A stretch of DNA of 64,000 bases from Plasmopara viticola (taxonomy: Eukaryota > Oomycota > Peronosporomycetes > Peronosporales > Peronosporaceae). The position numbers and the translations under genes are program-made. A model generated the notes under the pieces. The model worked only from the letters and a program-made list of their open reading frames with translations, was not told the origin of the DNA and made no database searches. Of this stretch, positions 47,930 through 59,800 are shown piece after piece. The stretch lies in assembly GCA_001695595.3 (NCBI GenBank), contig MBPM02000121.1, forward strand, positions 92,846 to 156,845, written 5' to 3'. Each line of letters begins with the position of its first letter. The first letter of the stretch is position 1.

Positions 47930-48462
47930 TTTGCTAGGTGAGCATGGGTGGCCACATGGCGGCAAATAGGACCGTAGCCACCGCCAAACTAGACATAAGC
48001 TGAGGGGCTACATAGCACAGCTGACCAATTCGGATGATTAACCGAGCCTGGAGCCTACTTTAAGGAAAGATACTCTCCGACGTAGTTCAAAGACCACGTG
48101 CTTAGACGCACGGCGGTCGATACGACTGTAAGGCATATGAGATATCTCACCAAGCAATTTGTCTTCTTTAACAAGACCCACGAAATCGCGCGGCCCGATC
48201 GCTAAGGTTGACAACCTTTAAAGCAAATCGAAGCATGTACATTCGATTGAGTAGGAGCTGCTTATCATGAGGGCGCAAAACTGAGGCGGGATCAGCCTTC
48301 TCCAGCGCTCTTCAAATAACAAGATCTGTGGTCCTTTTATTCGGAGCGCGTTGTAAAGCTAAAGAGCAGGGGTGTTATCATTGGCGCCAAGAGATTCTTG
48401 TAAAGTGCACGGTACTTATAGTGCATAGAACTCGTAGAGGCCATTGGGCCGGCTCAGGCGAA
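47930..48462 (-). repeat. Dispersed repeat, inverted partner of 25424-25972
   Basis: Reverse complement of the 25.4-kb repeat with scattered differences. The matching part ends near 47930. Between it and the copia element, the minus-strand frame 47722-47955 starts at the repeat edge and ends beside the copia duplication, so copia may have inserted into a longer version of this repeat. The repeat family is unknown. Confidence 0.8.
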
Positions 48463-49429
48463 ATGGTTGAAGGCAGTTGCGACTCAAAAGTAGAACGCAA
48501 CAAAAGCTTTGTATGTAATTTGCAATGTTTTATTTGCAGATACATTTATGTTAATTGTGATCTCAACTAGCCCTCGAAACCAACGCTTTTTGTATCCGGC
48601 GTGACATTATACTAAAGATGAAATAGTTTGAAGGCGGCTCACTTAGCAAATAGACTATTTTATTGCAAGAGACGTTACTCAATGTGGTTAGATATTATCT
48701 TCCAAAACACTCTGGACGCTCACATAATCATAAAATAGGCTTCTTAGTACAACTGTAATTCCAGAATGAGTCGGATAGCTACCGGAACCTTGCGCTACAA
48801 ATACTCAGTGATAGCGCGTGAATTCCGTCAGATAGATCTCTACCCCTAACTGCAATTGAACGTTATGAAGTCAGACGTAAAGTGTATTTCCATTTGTATC
48901 ATAACACTTTAGTCGCTGCCCAAAGCCTGCTCTTCGTACCTTTTCGTGATTGTCTAGGCGGCTTTCGATTTACTTGCTTGGGTCTGTTCTTTCCCAGGAA
49001 GCAGATCGAAAGCCCTGTGAAGGTAAGGTAGGAGCCGAATATGGTCCATCGCAATGAATCGAAAAGAATAAGCCGCTTGTGTATTGCCTGACAGCTTTAC
49101 TCTAAGCACTGGATGTCGTTCCTTGTTGCGTAATCCGCACACACTGGTGTACACTCCACGCTATTTGTTTAGTCTGTTAAGTCCCTTGATGTCTAACTTT
49201 TCATTTTGTATGATCGTCATGCAGGAGGCCGAATTGTAGGTTCTTATGTAACAATTAGAATCACATGCAGATCACGCTTAGCTTTAACGATCTAAAAGTG
49301 AAAGAAAGCCCATAATTTTCAGCTCTGTTATTGTTTGCGACCTTGATATACGACCGAGCTTTATCTGCGCTGCTAAGCGTTTCAACGCCCTTCCCAGGTA
49401 TAGGTTTATTCCTGTTCAACACTGCTCTT
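48463..49429. other. No supportable gene
   Basis: About 1 kb of AT-rich DNA between the dispersed repeat and palindrome 1. A minus-strand frame of 81 codons (49261-49506) runs into the palindrome; it has no recognised domain. Confidence 0.45.
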
Positions 49430-49976
49430 GCCACTGACCAGGTCATACAATTTTGGTCTTCCCTTAATCTTGATACGGGTAGATCACACTTATTTTGACC
49501 ACGCACTAAATTGAGTGTGTCGAATGACGCTAAATATCCAATCGATCGATCGTTTTTGACCCAGTTTTCCTTCTAGCCAATAGACTACCAGTATTGTCAA
49601 CGATTAACTTTTGGTATCGTAACGGCTCTTCGAACTCAACTATCGATGCCTTCGAGCGCTAAATACAGTGGTCGTAAGCGATGGCTACAAGCGTCCACTA
49701 AATGTTGGGATTGCATAATGACAACATGGACGACTTTTGGGCGTCAAGAATCAATTTCGACTTTAATTGAAATTCGACCATGATACCATAATAAACATAA
49801 AATTTGCTTCAGTATATTGCAATGAACAAAGCAAGGAGGGCTAATTGGAGTACAGGGCGAGCTATTTTGCAAAATCTAAACTGGCTTTTTTGTTAAAGCC
49901 ACGAAAGATGTTTCTTCCATGTGTAACAGCACACAACAAAAACTACGATCGTGCCCCGAGAGGCTGAAAATAGTAC

Positions 49977-50210
49977 TCAAGCTACGCCGCCTTTGGCTGC
50001 GATGTCCTCCATTTTACCCACGCGCCACAACTTGATCTCCTTGTCGGCACCTCCCGTAGTCAGGAGTGGCTTGCCAGATGTCGTTGCTGTTTCATTGTTT
50101 TGTCGTAGAAAGTTCGATGACAAAATAGCCTCATTTAGCCCCGTAGGGCCACAGTGTAGCCGGATTCCGGGCGTCGCCACGCGCATCGGCGGGACTTTGA
50201 GCTTCGACAT
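49977..50210 (-). pseudogene. CAF-1 p60 / FAS2-like N-terminal fragment, left arm
   Basis: 77 codons starting MSKLKVPPMRVATPGIRLH. The stretch KPLLTTGGADKEIKLWRVG is a typical first WD40 blade end, and the opening resembles the chromatin assembly factor 1 middle subunit. After KMED the similarity ends and a stop follows, so only the first blade of a seven-blade protein is present. The family call rests on the N-terminal pattern and could be another WD40 protein. An identical-size copy lies in the other arm. Confidence 0.55.
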
Positions 50211-51701
50211 GACTAATGACGATTCAAGGTTTCTTTCAAAGCCACTCAAAGTCATAATTCCATGACTAGTACTGATCCTAAGTATCCCAAAGCAAATTAG
50301 CCCCTACAGTGAGTACTATTAAACTATTTGATATGTTTATGCAAAACACGCAAAAAGCATATATATTGTGTACATGTAATAAAGACGACGCTGACTTGCT
50401 GACTGTAGTTTTGACACAATAAAAGCTGCAAATGCCGATTTAAAATTGAGCAGCACGATAATGGAAGCTGGTTGATGATTGTAAGGTTGGCAGTAAAACA
50501 AATTATCGTATGTTCGCGCTGAGGGGGAACTACATTGTAGCAGATAAAGTCTAATTTTCGATTGTTGTCAAGATTACTTTGACGTATAGTATTTAGTCAA
50601 ATTAGCGACTGTAAAGAGCATGGCCATAGATGACTGTAAGGTACGGTCACCCGAGACCATATAGTCGAGTGAAGTCGTATAGCTGTATGCCGTATGCTTA
50701 AATTACAAAACACCATTTGAATGTCAAATTTGTTGCTGTCAAGGCCATCTTTGAATTCAACAGCTGTGTAGCTTACAACAGAAACGGTTGCGGCGTCGTC
50801 CTAAAGCAAATCTACCGTCTTAGAAGCAGTTTTCTGCAATTAAGACTTTGAGCTGAATTTTGAATGTCTTCTGAAGACGAGATCGAAGCACGATGAAAGT
50901 ATATGATAATAAAGCGACATTTGTACTATAACCTATTCCACTCTTCTTACACACTCCTTGGCCCCCATCCCTACGCAATTTGAAACACAGAAAAAATGTA
51001 ATTTTGACAAGCCCCATCCTATGGTATCAATAAGTAGAAAACACTGAAGCACAAATCATCACAATTTGAATAATCACCTTAAAGAAAATCAACACAGCAT
51101 ATATTTAGTCAGATGGTTGGTCTTTATGTGAATGTAACATAAATGTCAACAAATAGCTACCACTACGCGATGAAGTAATTACAGCATCTTTTTGGTACAA
51201 GAATACAAAATATGATTCAGTCGTGAATTAGTTAAATTGTAATCCTGAGGTATCTTTTATACAATCTACAGGCATACCCCGTATACCACATACACTATAA
51301 AAAATGTGAGTTTGGAAAATATATAAAAGAAAATCTCCTGAGAGCAAGAAGCCTCATACTGTCGATGTTTATACAATGAACAATCTGAAGACTCGAACAT
51401 CAAACGCTTTCGGACAGCAAGTTCCGAGCTCGAGACGATAGCTATATCGTGGGTCGTGGCAAGCATAAGTACAAGTTCCATTAAGTGGATTGTTAAAAAC
51501 GATAAGCAATACTTCAGTTGGAGGTTTTAATATGTATCTATCAAGAATAAATATCCATCATTCAAAGATAAGTTAAACAAATTCACGGCATAAAAATTAG
51601 CTACTGTTTTTTTGTCTTTATTTGAGACCTGTCAGCTGCTTGTCGAGGTTCTGTTATTAGCGCGAAGTTCTTCTTGTCTAACAAGAATTAGATCATACAG
51701 C

Positions 51702-52247
51702 TGATTAGAACGAACAACCGTCACAGCTGTCGCGCCGCTTCTATCCAACCACACGTGTTTCAATGAGACCGTCCCAGCGAGCAAACAGTTATATCACCGT
51801 CCACGATAATGTGATTAAAGTCGCTTAGGCGGACTTTTGGAAATGTTCATATTGCCAGGAAATAGCAATTTCATCTTTTCTCCCAGTGTGAACCCTTCTA
51901 ACGGGAAGTCATCGAAGTTATAGTCTTCCGACACCCATCTTTGGGTGACCTTCTTGTTCTGACCAACTGAGCTTGATGGTACTAACAGCGCCTAAAGGAA
52001 CGAAATATTGACCCGCTTGGAAAACGAAGTGCCTTTACATCCAACTCGCCAAATGTTGTAAGCACATTGAACCGCGGCGCATTTGGAGCGTAGATTGGAC
52101 TTGTGCTTGTCCTCTAATGTGCTGGATCGGATTCACCTCCAAGTACATCCCATTGCTGTCCAAAAGCAGCTGCGTCTAGATCGCTGGATTAAAAATCTCT
52201 GATTGAAATTGATCTTGCTTGTCTACAAGAAACGCAATGTCGAGATC
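51702..52247 (-). repeat. Repeat block X, copy 1 (left arm of palindrome 1)
   Basis: About 545 bp present three times in the window: here, at 54021-54566 (inverted) and at 61738-62279. The translated sense strand contains short plausible peptide runs (DIAFLVDKQDQ, TFGELDVKALRFPSGSI, GFTLGEKMKLLFPGNMN) but all copies are broken by stops and shifts. Not recognised. Confidence 0.8.
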
Positions 52248-52323
52248 ATCGAAGGCGCTTTCGATCGGCCTGAACAACAGCAATTAGTTTCTCACATCGT
52301 CAATATCCTCGATTTGCACAAAC

Positions 52324-52842
52324 TCACCTCTGGAGCAATTGTATTTTCGTCAAAAAATATGAGATGCAATCACAACAGGGCTCGGTAGACCAATAGTCAA
52401 TGTCGTGGCCGTAGAAGTCGTTGCCGTGGCCATGGTAGTCATGGCTGTGGTCGTCGTAGTCCTTGCCGTATTTGCTGTAGCCGTATCCTTTGCTGTGTTC
52501 CTTGTTCACGTAGCTCTTGTGACTGTGGTCGTCGTCCTTGTAGGCGTAAGCATCGTGGGCGTAGTCCTTGTGATCAAAGTCGTCTTTGCCGTAGCTGTAG
52601 TCTGATGACTCGGTGGCCTTGGATAAATCGTCGTCCAGGCGCCGACGATAGTGCAATGCTCATGTCGTGGTGTCCTTTGCGGTGGTCACGATCGTGCTTG
52701 GGCGGGTGGTGACCGTAGTCCTTGTAGGAACCAAGTCGTCGACGGGGAGCGATTCCCGCTGGAGCACCTCGGGCATCGATCGATTGCAGGATGGAGGCAC
52801 GGACGTATAGGGGCTTAGTACTGCAAGCATATTCAACTGCAT
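52324..52842 (-). pseudogene. Tyr/His/Asp/Lys-rich protein frame with internal TGA, left copy
   Basis: One reading frame from ATG at 52842 to the stop at 52324, interrupted by a single TGA at 52660-52662, where the 60-codon first part ends. The first part begins MQLNMLAVLS, which could be the start of a truncated signal peptide. The second part (after the TGA) is a low-complexity run built from Y, H, D, K, G and S: DYSYGKDDFDHKDYAHDAYA, then HSKGYGYSKYGKDYDDHSHD. It ends in an unrelated tail with CCDC. A different frame just before the TGA also has this composition (KDYGHHPPKHDRDHRKGHHD), which implies an ancestral frame lost by indels. Function unknown; a secreted or wall-associated structural protein is a guess. 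Confidence 0.6.
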
Positions 52843-52925
52843 CTTGGCCGCGCAGTTACTTTATTTAAATGGATGTATACGCTAGTTGTCGATTGCTGAG
52901 AAGAAGACGAAATGAAAAGTGAGAG

Positions 52926-53342
52926 ATCGCAATATCTTGAGAGAGCTTCGTAATTGATGCGACACGGCAAGAAGCTTCTCTTGCGAATCTCTTGCGACCT
53001 GAAGCGACGGCTTAGAGACTCGCGAGTCTCTTTCAGTATCTTGAGAGAGCTGTATGACTGATTTGAACAAGAATCTGCAAGAGAGATGGCCGATTGATAA
53101 GGGTACCTTAATTATGATTGCCTAGAAAAGAAAAACAGATGTTTAGCTGGCTGTCCCAATTCTTGACACCTCAGACCGATCTTGTCTTATTGAGAAGTCA
53201 TTCTCAAGCAAATTCTCTTGCCGTGCCACTTCATATTATGTACAGGAAGTTCATATACGAAGCTCTCTTAAGATACTGAAAGAGACTAATAATAAAACCG
53301 TTAGCGAACACATCAATAATCAGCATTCGATCATTTCTCGCT
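52926..53342. promoter_or_regulatory. Spacer of palindrome 1; putative shared upstream region of the two divergent frames
   Basis: About 417 bp not matched between the arms. It holds its own short inverted repeats: TCTTTCAGTATCTTGAGAGA near 53029 pairs with its complement near 53258-53282, and GAGACTCGCGAGTCTC at about 53015-53031 is a perfect palindrome. GAGAG/CTCTC motifs recur. Any promoter function is inferred from position only. Confidence 0.45.
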
Positions 53343-53425
53343 CTCTCACTTTTCATTTCGCCTTCTTCTCAGCAATCGACAACTAGCGTATACATCCATT
53401 TAAATAAAGTAACTGCGCGGCCAAG

Positions 53426-53944
53426 ATGCAGTTGAATATGCTTGCGGTACTAAGCCCCTATACGTCCGTGCCTCCATCCTGCAATCGATCGATGCCCGAG
53501 GTGCTCCAGCGGGAATCGCTCCCCGTCGACGACTTGGTTCCTACAAGGACTACGGTCACCACCCGCCCAAGCACGATCGTGACCACCGCAAAGGACACCA
53601 CGACATGAGCATTGCACTATCGTCGGCGCCTGGACGACAATTTATCCAAGGCCACCGAGTCATCAGACTACAGCTACGGCAAAGACGACTTTGATCACAA
53701 GGACTACGGACACGATGCTTACGCCTACAAGGACGACGACCACAGTCACAAGAGCTACGTGAACAAGGAACACAGCAAAGGATACGGCTACAGCAAATAC
53801 GGCAAGGACTACGACGACCACAGCCATGACTACCACGGCCACGGCAACGACTTCTACGGCCACGACATTGACTATTGGTCTACCGAGCCCTGTTGTGATT
53901 GCATCTCATATTTTTCGACGAAAATACGATTGCTCCAGAGGTGA
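53426..53944 (+). pseudogene. Tyr/His/Asp/Lys-rich protein frame with internal TGA, right copy
   Basis: Mirror image of the left copy: ATG at 53426, the same TGA at 53606-53608, frame resuming to 53944. The first 60 codons are identical to the left copy at protein level; the second part differs at four positions (for example Asn for Asp in RRRLDDN and Gly for Ala in KDYGHD). The two frames are head-to-head around the spacer. Because both copies share the TGA, the lesion predates the duplication, has been homogenised, or is read through. Confidence 0.6.
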
Positions 53945-54020
53945 GTTTGTGCAAATCGAGGATATTGACGATGTGAGAAACAAATTGCTGTTGTTCAGGC
54001 CGATCGAAAGCGCCTTCGAT

Positions 54021-54566
54021 GATCTCGACATTGCGTTTCTTGTCGACAAGCAAGATCAATTTCAATCAGAGATTTTTAATCCAGCGATCTAGACGCAGCT
54101 GCTTTTGGACAGCTTGACCAAGAGCAATGGGATGTACTTGGAGGTGGATTCGTACCAGCACATTGGAGGACAAGCTCAAGTCCAATTTACGCTTCAAATG
54201 CGGCGCGGTTCAATGTGCGCACAACATTTGGCGAGTTGGATGTAAAGGCACTTCGTTTTCCTAGCGGGTCAATACTACGTTCCTTTAGGCGCTGTTAGTA
54301 CCATCAAGCTCAGTTGGTCAGAACAAAGGCGGTCACCCAAGGATGGGTGTCGGAAGATTATAAATTTGTTGACTTCTCGTCAGGAGGATTCACACTGGGA
54401 GAAAAGATGAAATTGCTATTTCCTGGCAATATGAACATTTCCAAAAGGCCGCCATCGCGACTTCAATCACGCTATCGTGGACGGTGATAAAACTGTTTGC
54501 TCGCTGGGTCGGTCTCATTGAAACACGTGTGGTTGGATAGATGCGGCGCGACAGCTGTGACGCTTG
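54021..54566 (+). repeat. Repeat block X, copy 2 (right arm of palindrome 1)
   Basis: Begins GATCTCGACATTGCGTTTCT and ends near GTGACGCTTG. Reverse complement of copy 1 and direct copy of 61738-62279. Confidence 0.85.
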
Positions 54567-56067
54567 TTCGTTCTTATCACCTGTGCGATATAATATCTTG
54601 TTAGACAAGAAAAGCTTCGCGCTAATAACAGAACCTCGACAAGCAGCTGACAGGTTTCAGTTAAAGAGAAGACAAAAAAACAGTAGCAAATTTTTATGCC
54701 GTGAATTTGTTTAACTTATCTTTGAATGATGGATATTTATGCTTGATAGATACATATTAAAACCTCCAACTGAAGTATTGCTTATCGCTTTCAACAATCC
54801 ACTTAATGGAACTTGTACTTATGCTTGCCACGACGCACGATATAGCTCTCGTCTCGAGCTCGGAACTTTCTGTCTAAAAGCGTTTGATGTTCGAGTCTTC
54901 AGATTGTTCATTGTACAAACATCGACAGTATGAGGCATCTTGCTCTCAGGAGATTTTCTTTTATATTTTCCAAACTCACACATTTTTTATAGTGTATGTG
55001 GTATACGGGGTATGCCTGTATATTGTATAAAAGATAACTCAGGATTACAATTTAATTAATTCACGACTGAACCATATTTTGTATTCTTGTACCAAAAAGT
55101 TTCTGTAATTACTTCATCGCGTAGTGGTAGCTATTTGTTGACATTTATGTTACATTCACATAAAGACCAACCATCTGACTAAATATATGCTGTGTTGATT
55201 TTCTTTAAGGTGATTATTCAAATTGTGATGATTTATGCTTCAGTGTTTTCTACTTATTGATACCATAGGATGGGGCTTGTCAAAATTAAATTTTTATTTT
55301 TCTGTGTTTCTGATTGTGTTGGGATGGGGGCCAAGGAGTGTGTAAGAAGAGTGGAATAGGTTATAGTACAAATGTCGCTTTATTATCATATACTTTCATC
55401 GTGCTTCGGACTTGTCTTCAGAAGACGTTCAAAATTCAACCCAAAGTCTTATTTGCAGAAAACTGCTTCCAAGACGGTAAATTTGCTTAAGGACGACGCC
55501 GCAACCGTTTCTGTTGTAGGCTACACAGCTGTTGAATTCGAATTTAACATTCAAATGGTAAATGGTGTTTTGTAATTTAATCATACAGCATACGGCTATA
55601 CGACTTAACTCGACTATATGGTCTCGGGTGACCGTACCATACAGTCATCTATGGCCATGCTCTTTACAGTCGCTAATGTGATTGAATACTATACGTCACA
55701 GTAATCTTGACAACAATTGAGAGCTAGAATTTATCTGCTACAATGCAGTTCCTTCTCAGTGCGAACAGACGAGAAATTTGTTTTACTGCCAACCTTGCAA
55801 TCATCGACCAACTTCCATTATCGTACTGCTAATTTTAAATCGGCATTTGCAGCTTTTATTGTGTCAAAACTACAGTCAGCAAGTCAGCGTCGTCTTTATT
55901 ACATGTACACAATATATATGCTTTTTGCGTGTTTTGCATGAACATATCAAATAGTTTAATAGTACTCACTGTAGGGGCTAATTTGCTTTGGGATACTTAG
56001 GATCAGTACTAGTCATGGGATTATGACTTTGAGTGGTTTTGAAAAAAACCTTGAATCGTCATTAGTC

Positions 56068-56301
56068 ATGTCGAAGCTCAAAGTCCCGCCGATGCGCGTG
56101 GCGACGCCCGGAATCCGGCTACACTGTGGCCCTACGGGGCTAAATGAGGCTATTTTGTCATCGAACTTTCTACGACAAAACAATGAAACAGCAACGACAT
56201 CTGGCAAGCCACTCCTGACTACGGGAGGTGCCGACAAGGAGATCAAGTTGTGGCGCGTGGGTAAAATGGAGGACATCGCAGCCAAAGGCGGCGTAGCTTG
56301 A
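56068..56301 (+). pseudogene. CAF-1 p60 / FAS2-like N-terminal fragment, right arm
   Basis: Same 77 codons as in the left arm (from MSKLKVPPMRV to the stop after KGGVA), with no amino-acid difference that I can see, although flanking bases differ. It lies on the plus strand, about 550 bp from the outer edge of the palindrome. Confidence 0.55.
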
Positions 56302-56850
56302 GTACTATTTTCAGCCTCTCGGGGCACGATCGTAGTTTTTGTTGTGTGCTGTTACACATGGAAGAAACATCTTTCGTGGCTTTAACAAAAAAGCCAGTGA
56401 AGATTTTGCAAAATAGCTCGCCCTGTACTCCAATTAGCCCTCTTTGCTTTGTTCATTGCAATATACTGAAGCAAATTCTATGTTTATTATGGTATCATGG
56501 TCGAATTTCAATTAAAGTCGAAATTGATTCTTGACGCCCAAAAGTTGTCCACGTTGTCATTATGCGATTCCAACATTTAGTAGACGCTTGTAGCCATCGC
56601 TTACGACCACTGAAATCAGCGCTCGAAGGCATCGATAGTTGAGTTCGAAGAGCCGTTACGATACCAAAAGTTAATCGTTGACAATACTGGTAGTCTATTG
56701 GCTAGAAGGAAAACTGGGTCAAAAACGATCGATCGATTGGATACTTAGCGTCATTCGACACACTCAATTTAATGCGTGGTCAAAATAAGTGTGATCTACC
56801 CGTATCAAGATTAAGGGAAGACCAAAATTGTATGACCAGGTCGGTGGCTC

Positions 56851-59800
56851 GATCCATTCCAACTACGAGAAACAAATGATCGTATGAAGGACAATGAATT
56901 CGGCTTGATGGGTTCTTACTAATTGCGCGACTAAGGCTCACGTATAAGTTGGACCATGATGTACTTGCGTAGTAGATCAGCCGCGTTCTATTTTTTTTAA
57001 TTTTTTTTCTTACGATTTTTATCATCCTAAAGTCAGCTAGGTGGAAGTGTCCAAACAGGCACAATAATTATCGGACAAAGCATACAAGTATTTTGTGCTA
57101 CACTCGATCCAGTATACCGCCCGATTCGCACCCACTTCTAGAGAAGCCTCGGGATGGGTGTTCCTTTTAGAAAGATCGTAAGGAAGGTAGAGAACAAAGG
57201 CTCAAGCATTAAAGTTTTATAAAGTACACGATTGGCCAATGTTCTTGTGGTAAACAATTGCTTTGTCCCACATAGACACCGTAAGCAACATGTCGACCCA
57301 GAGTTAAGCTTGGCCGGAGAACATGACCGCGCTCTACCTGCTATCGGGAGTGGTCAAGTCCCAATGTAGTAAGGGTGTTTTTAGCGACACAGTAGCTATC
57401 CAGTCTGTTGCGTACACCGCGCGTAGTCTAAAATAGACATTGTCTCAGCGCACATCACCTATCCTACGACCTGTCAGGTTGGATCAACCAACGGACCAAG
57501 CTTTAAGAGCTAACGATGAGAACATAAAGAAAACTTCGTTAGCCTCCTTTCACGAAGCTTAGACCTTCTCCCCTGTCGGGGTTCAACGTGAGATTGAAGC
57601 CTCAAAAAGCTTACGAGAGCCGATAAATTACACTGTTGTGGGCCTGAATACTCGGATTGTACCATAGCGTCACACAAATGGAGAGATACAGAACAAGCTG
57701 AAAGATGGTCTTGACGAGGTATCAAAGAAGGATTGTTGACGGTGCCGCTAGTTCAAGCAGGACCCACATTTCGGCAGAGTCCTAGAAAACTCTGTCAAGG
57801 TAATTACGAAAAAAATTTGATTAATTAGAGAGCTTATTAACCTCCTCTGTCTTCATTGATGATAAAAGGATTGTGGATCGTGGTGCAAGCCAAGATTCAT
57901 TTTCAAAAATTAGAAGTAAAATCGAAGATCCCTCATCAAATATTGCTCCACTGACGCTCAAGACTGCCTAAATTACGCGAAAAGCATCGCGCGTGAGGTT
58001 GAAAGCCGTAGCAGACTTGTAAAACTTTTAAAAAAGTACTTCGACATGGTCAGACGTCAGGCTATAACGCGAAAACCGCCATAACAGGTCGAGGCATTGT
58101 TAAATACAAGTTGGCCGGTGAAGATTTTGCGTCCATAAATTTGCGAAGTATTGACAGGATCCGTTCTTTTTACAAGAACAAAGGTCATTGCGAAGGCTTT
58201 GTTGCGATAAACGAAAGCTGAGACCGTGACAAGCCTCTTTTACATGCATCATATCATTCAATTTGATCTATGAATCATGCGCTTTACGCCCTTGGAGCTA
58301 TACAGGCATTAGTAGAATGGTCGAAGATTGTGGTTGTGTCGACAAACAAAAGTCGGGTGATTTGATCTGGTCCAATATGCCAGCATTTACTTGTTTAGAG
58401 ACCGGAATCTGTCCCTTTCTAGCTCCGATTCGATAATGTCTTGACTAGAAAACGTCTCGAGTTCACTGTCTTAATCGCATTTACGATACTTGCACAAGAT
58501 GTGTTACAAGCGTTTTTGTACATTGTACTGTTTATAAGCTGATAAAAAAGTAATTGCTCATTCCATGTATTACGTTCTTTATATACCTCAATTACGCTAT
58601 CGTTGATTCTACTCATCTCGAAACATAGTGAGCGGCGATTACAATGTGTTAATGTATGCTGTAGCACTATTAATGTGATTAAAAATTCGATACATGTTAG
58701 ATCGCAGATTTTAACGAAATCTGCGATATTTGTTAATCAGATATATCTCATATGCACTTAGTTAAGTATAATTGTTTGGCTCCCTTGGAGTCTATTGCAT
58801 CTGATAAACTACAAGTAGAGACCGCTTTCAGAATGAGTTTCAATTTCACGATACGGAGTATATCAAAGCATCTAATATTCAACGAAGCATCTAATATTTT
58901 ATCGCTGGCAAAGAAATCTTAAAAACATTTCCTTAAAAAAACGGCATGACCCTATCTTAAGATATATATATAAACCTCTAAGACCTAAGCCTTATGATCG
59001 TATCACTTCAATTCTGTAATGAAGCAGAAAGTTTTTCAAAACTATATTAATATATCATCAACAGAGGCCCCAAATCTTAAATCGTGGTACATGCAACCGT
59101 TCAGCAACTTGCAAGCATATGTGATGTAGATAAGTCGCGCTCGCGGAGGTGTTTATAAGCGCTCATCAGTTTGAGCATCTGAACGCACTTCAGCTTCTCG
59201 GGAAGGACACCTTTACCCTTTCACCAAAAAATAGAGCATTTGGACGTATGGTACTCAATTTGCGAAGTAATTGCTGTATGTAGCACAAATGGTCCCGCCA
59301 CTAGCTCTTCGTTGCTCCAATCTCAAGCAAGAGAGAATGTCATGCTTTACTTAGTTTAATACCGACTAAAAGGGTCCATACGCCGCTGCTCGATACTCAA
59401 ATCCATTGTTCGCTGGCCATGACAGTGGTGCAAACGAACCACAGAGAAGATCTTGTGCGTAGCAAACTATTGACAGACTGCCACTTATAATATCGCTGTT
59501 TAACACCCGATATATAAAAGCGGTTTCAACAGTACCACAAGATGCGCATATCGCAAACCATTCGATGCCTGTAGTGATTCGCTGTAGGTGATTATCGTGC
59601 CCGGTCCTCAAGCTGCTCACAGCAAATTAAGCGACACCTCTTAGTCTTAATACTACTTCCGTAAACTATGGGTTGAGTGCAGCTTTTAAAAGGATCGAAT
59701 TTGATATAAGCAATGAGTTATGGTAGCACAAGTCGTTGCGAGCATTACTTTGCGTAGTGACAGAATGACAAGCGCTAGCGTGATGATAAGTTGTACAGAC

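Larger units (their letters stand above)
49430..56850. repeat. Giant inverted repeat (palindrome 1), arms about 3.5 kb
   Basis: The left arm (about 49430-52925) is the reverse complement of the right arm (about 53343-56850); the spacer is about 417 bp. Matching landmarks from outside in are the CAF-1-like fragment, an AT-rich middle, the 545-bp block and the Tyr/His-rich frame. Identity is high around the inner frames (four differences in a 110-codon stretch) and lower, with small indels, elsewhere. The match stops abruptly outside 49430 and 56850. No terminal target-site duplication was found. Confidence 0.93.

Noticed and set aside
52405..52605. Very hydrophobic Val-rich frame (and its mirror at 53663-53863)
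   Set aside because: It is the antisense of the Asp/His/Lys/Tyr-rich frame; GAC/CAC codons read backwards give Val.
49430..56850. CRISPR-like or satellite array interpretation of repeats
   Set aside because: The repeats are two inverted long arms, not regularly spaced short direct repeats.
58701..58727. Hairpin considered as a transcription terminator
   Set aside because: No gene ends nearby and intrinsic hairpin terminators are not expected in an oomycete nuclear genome.
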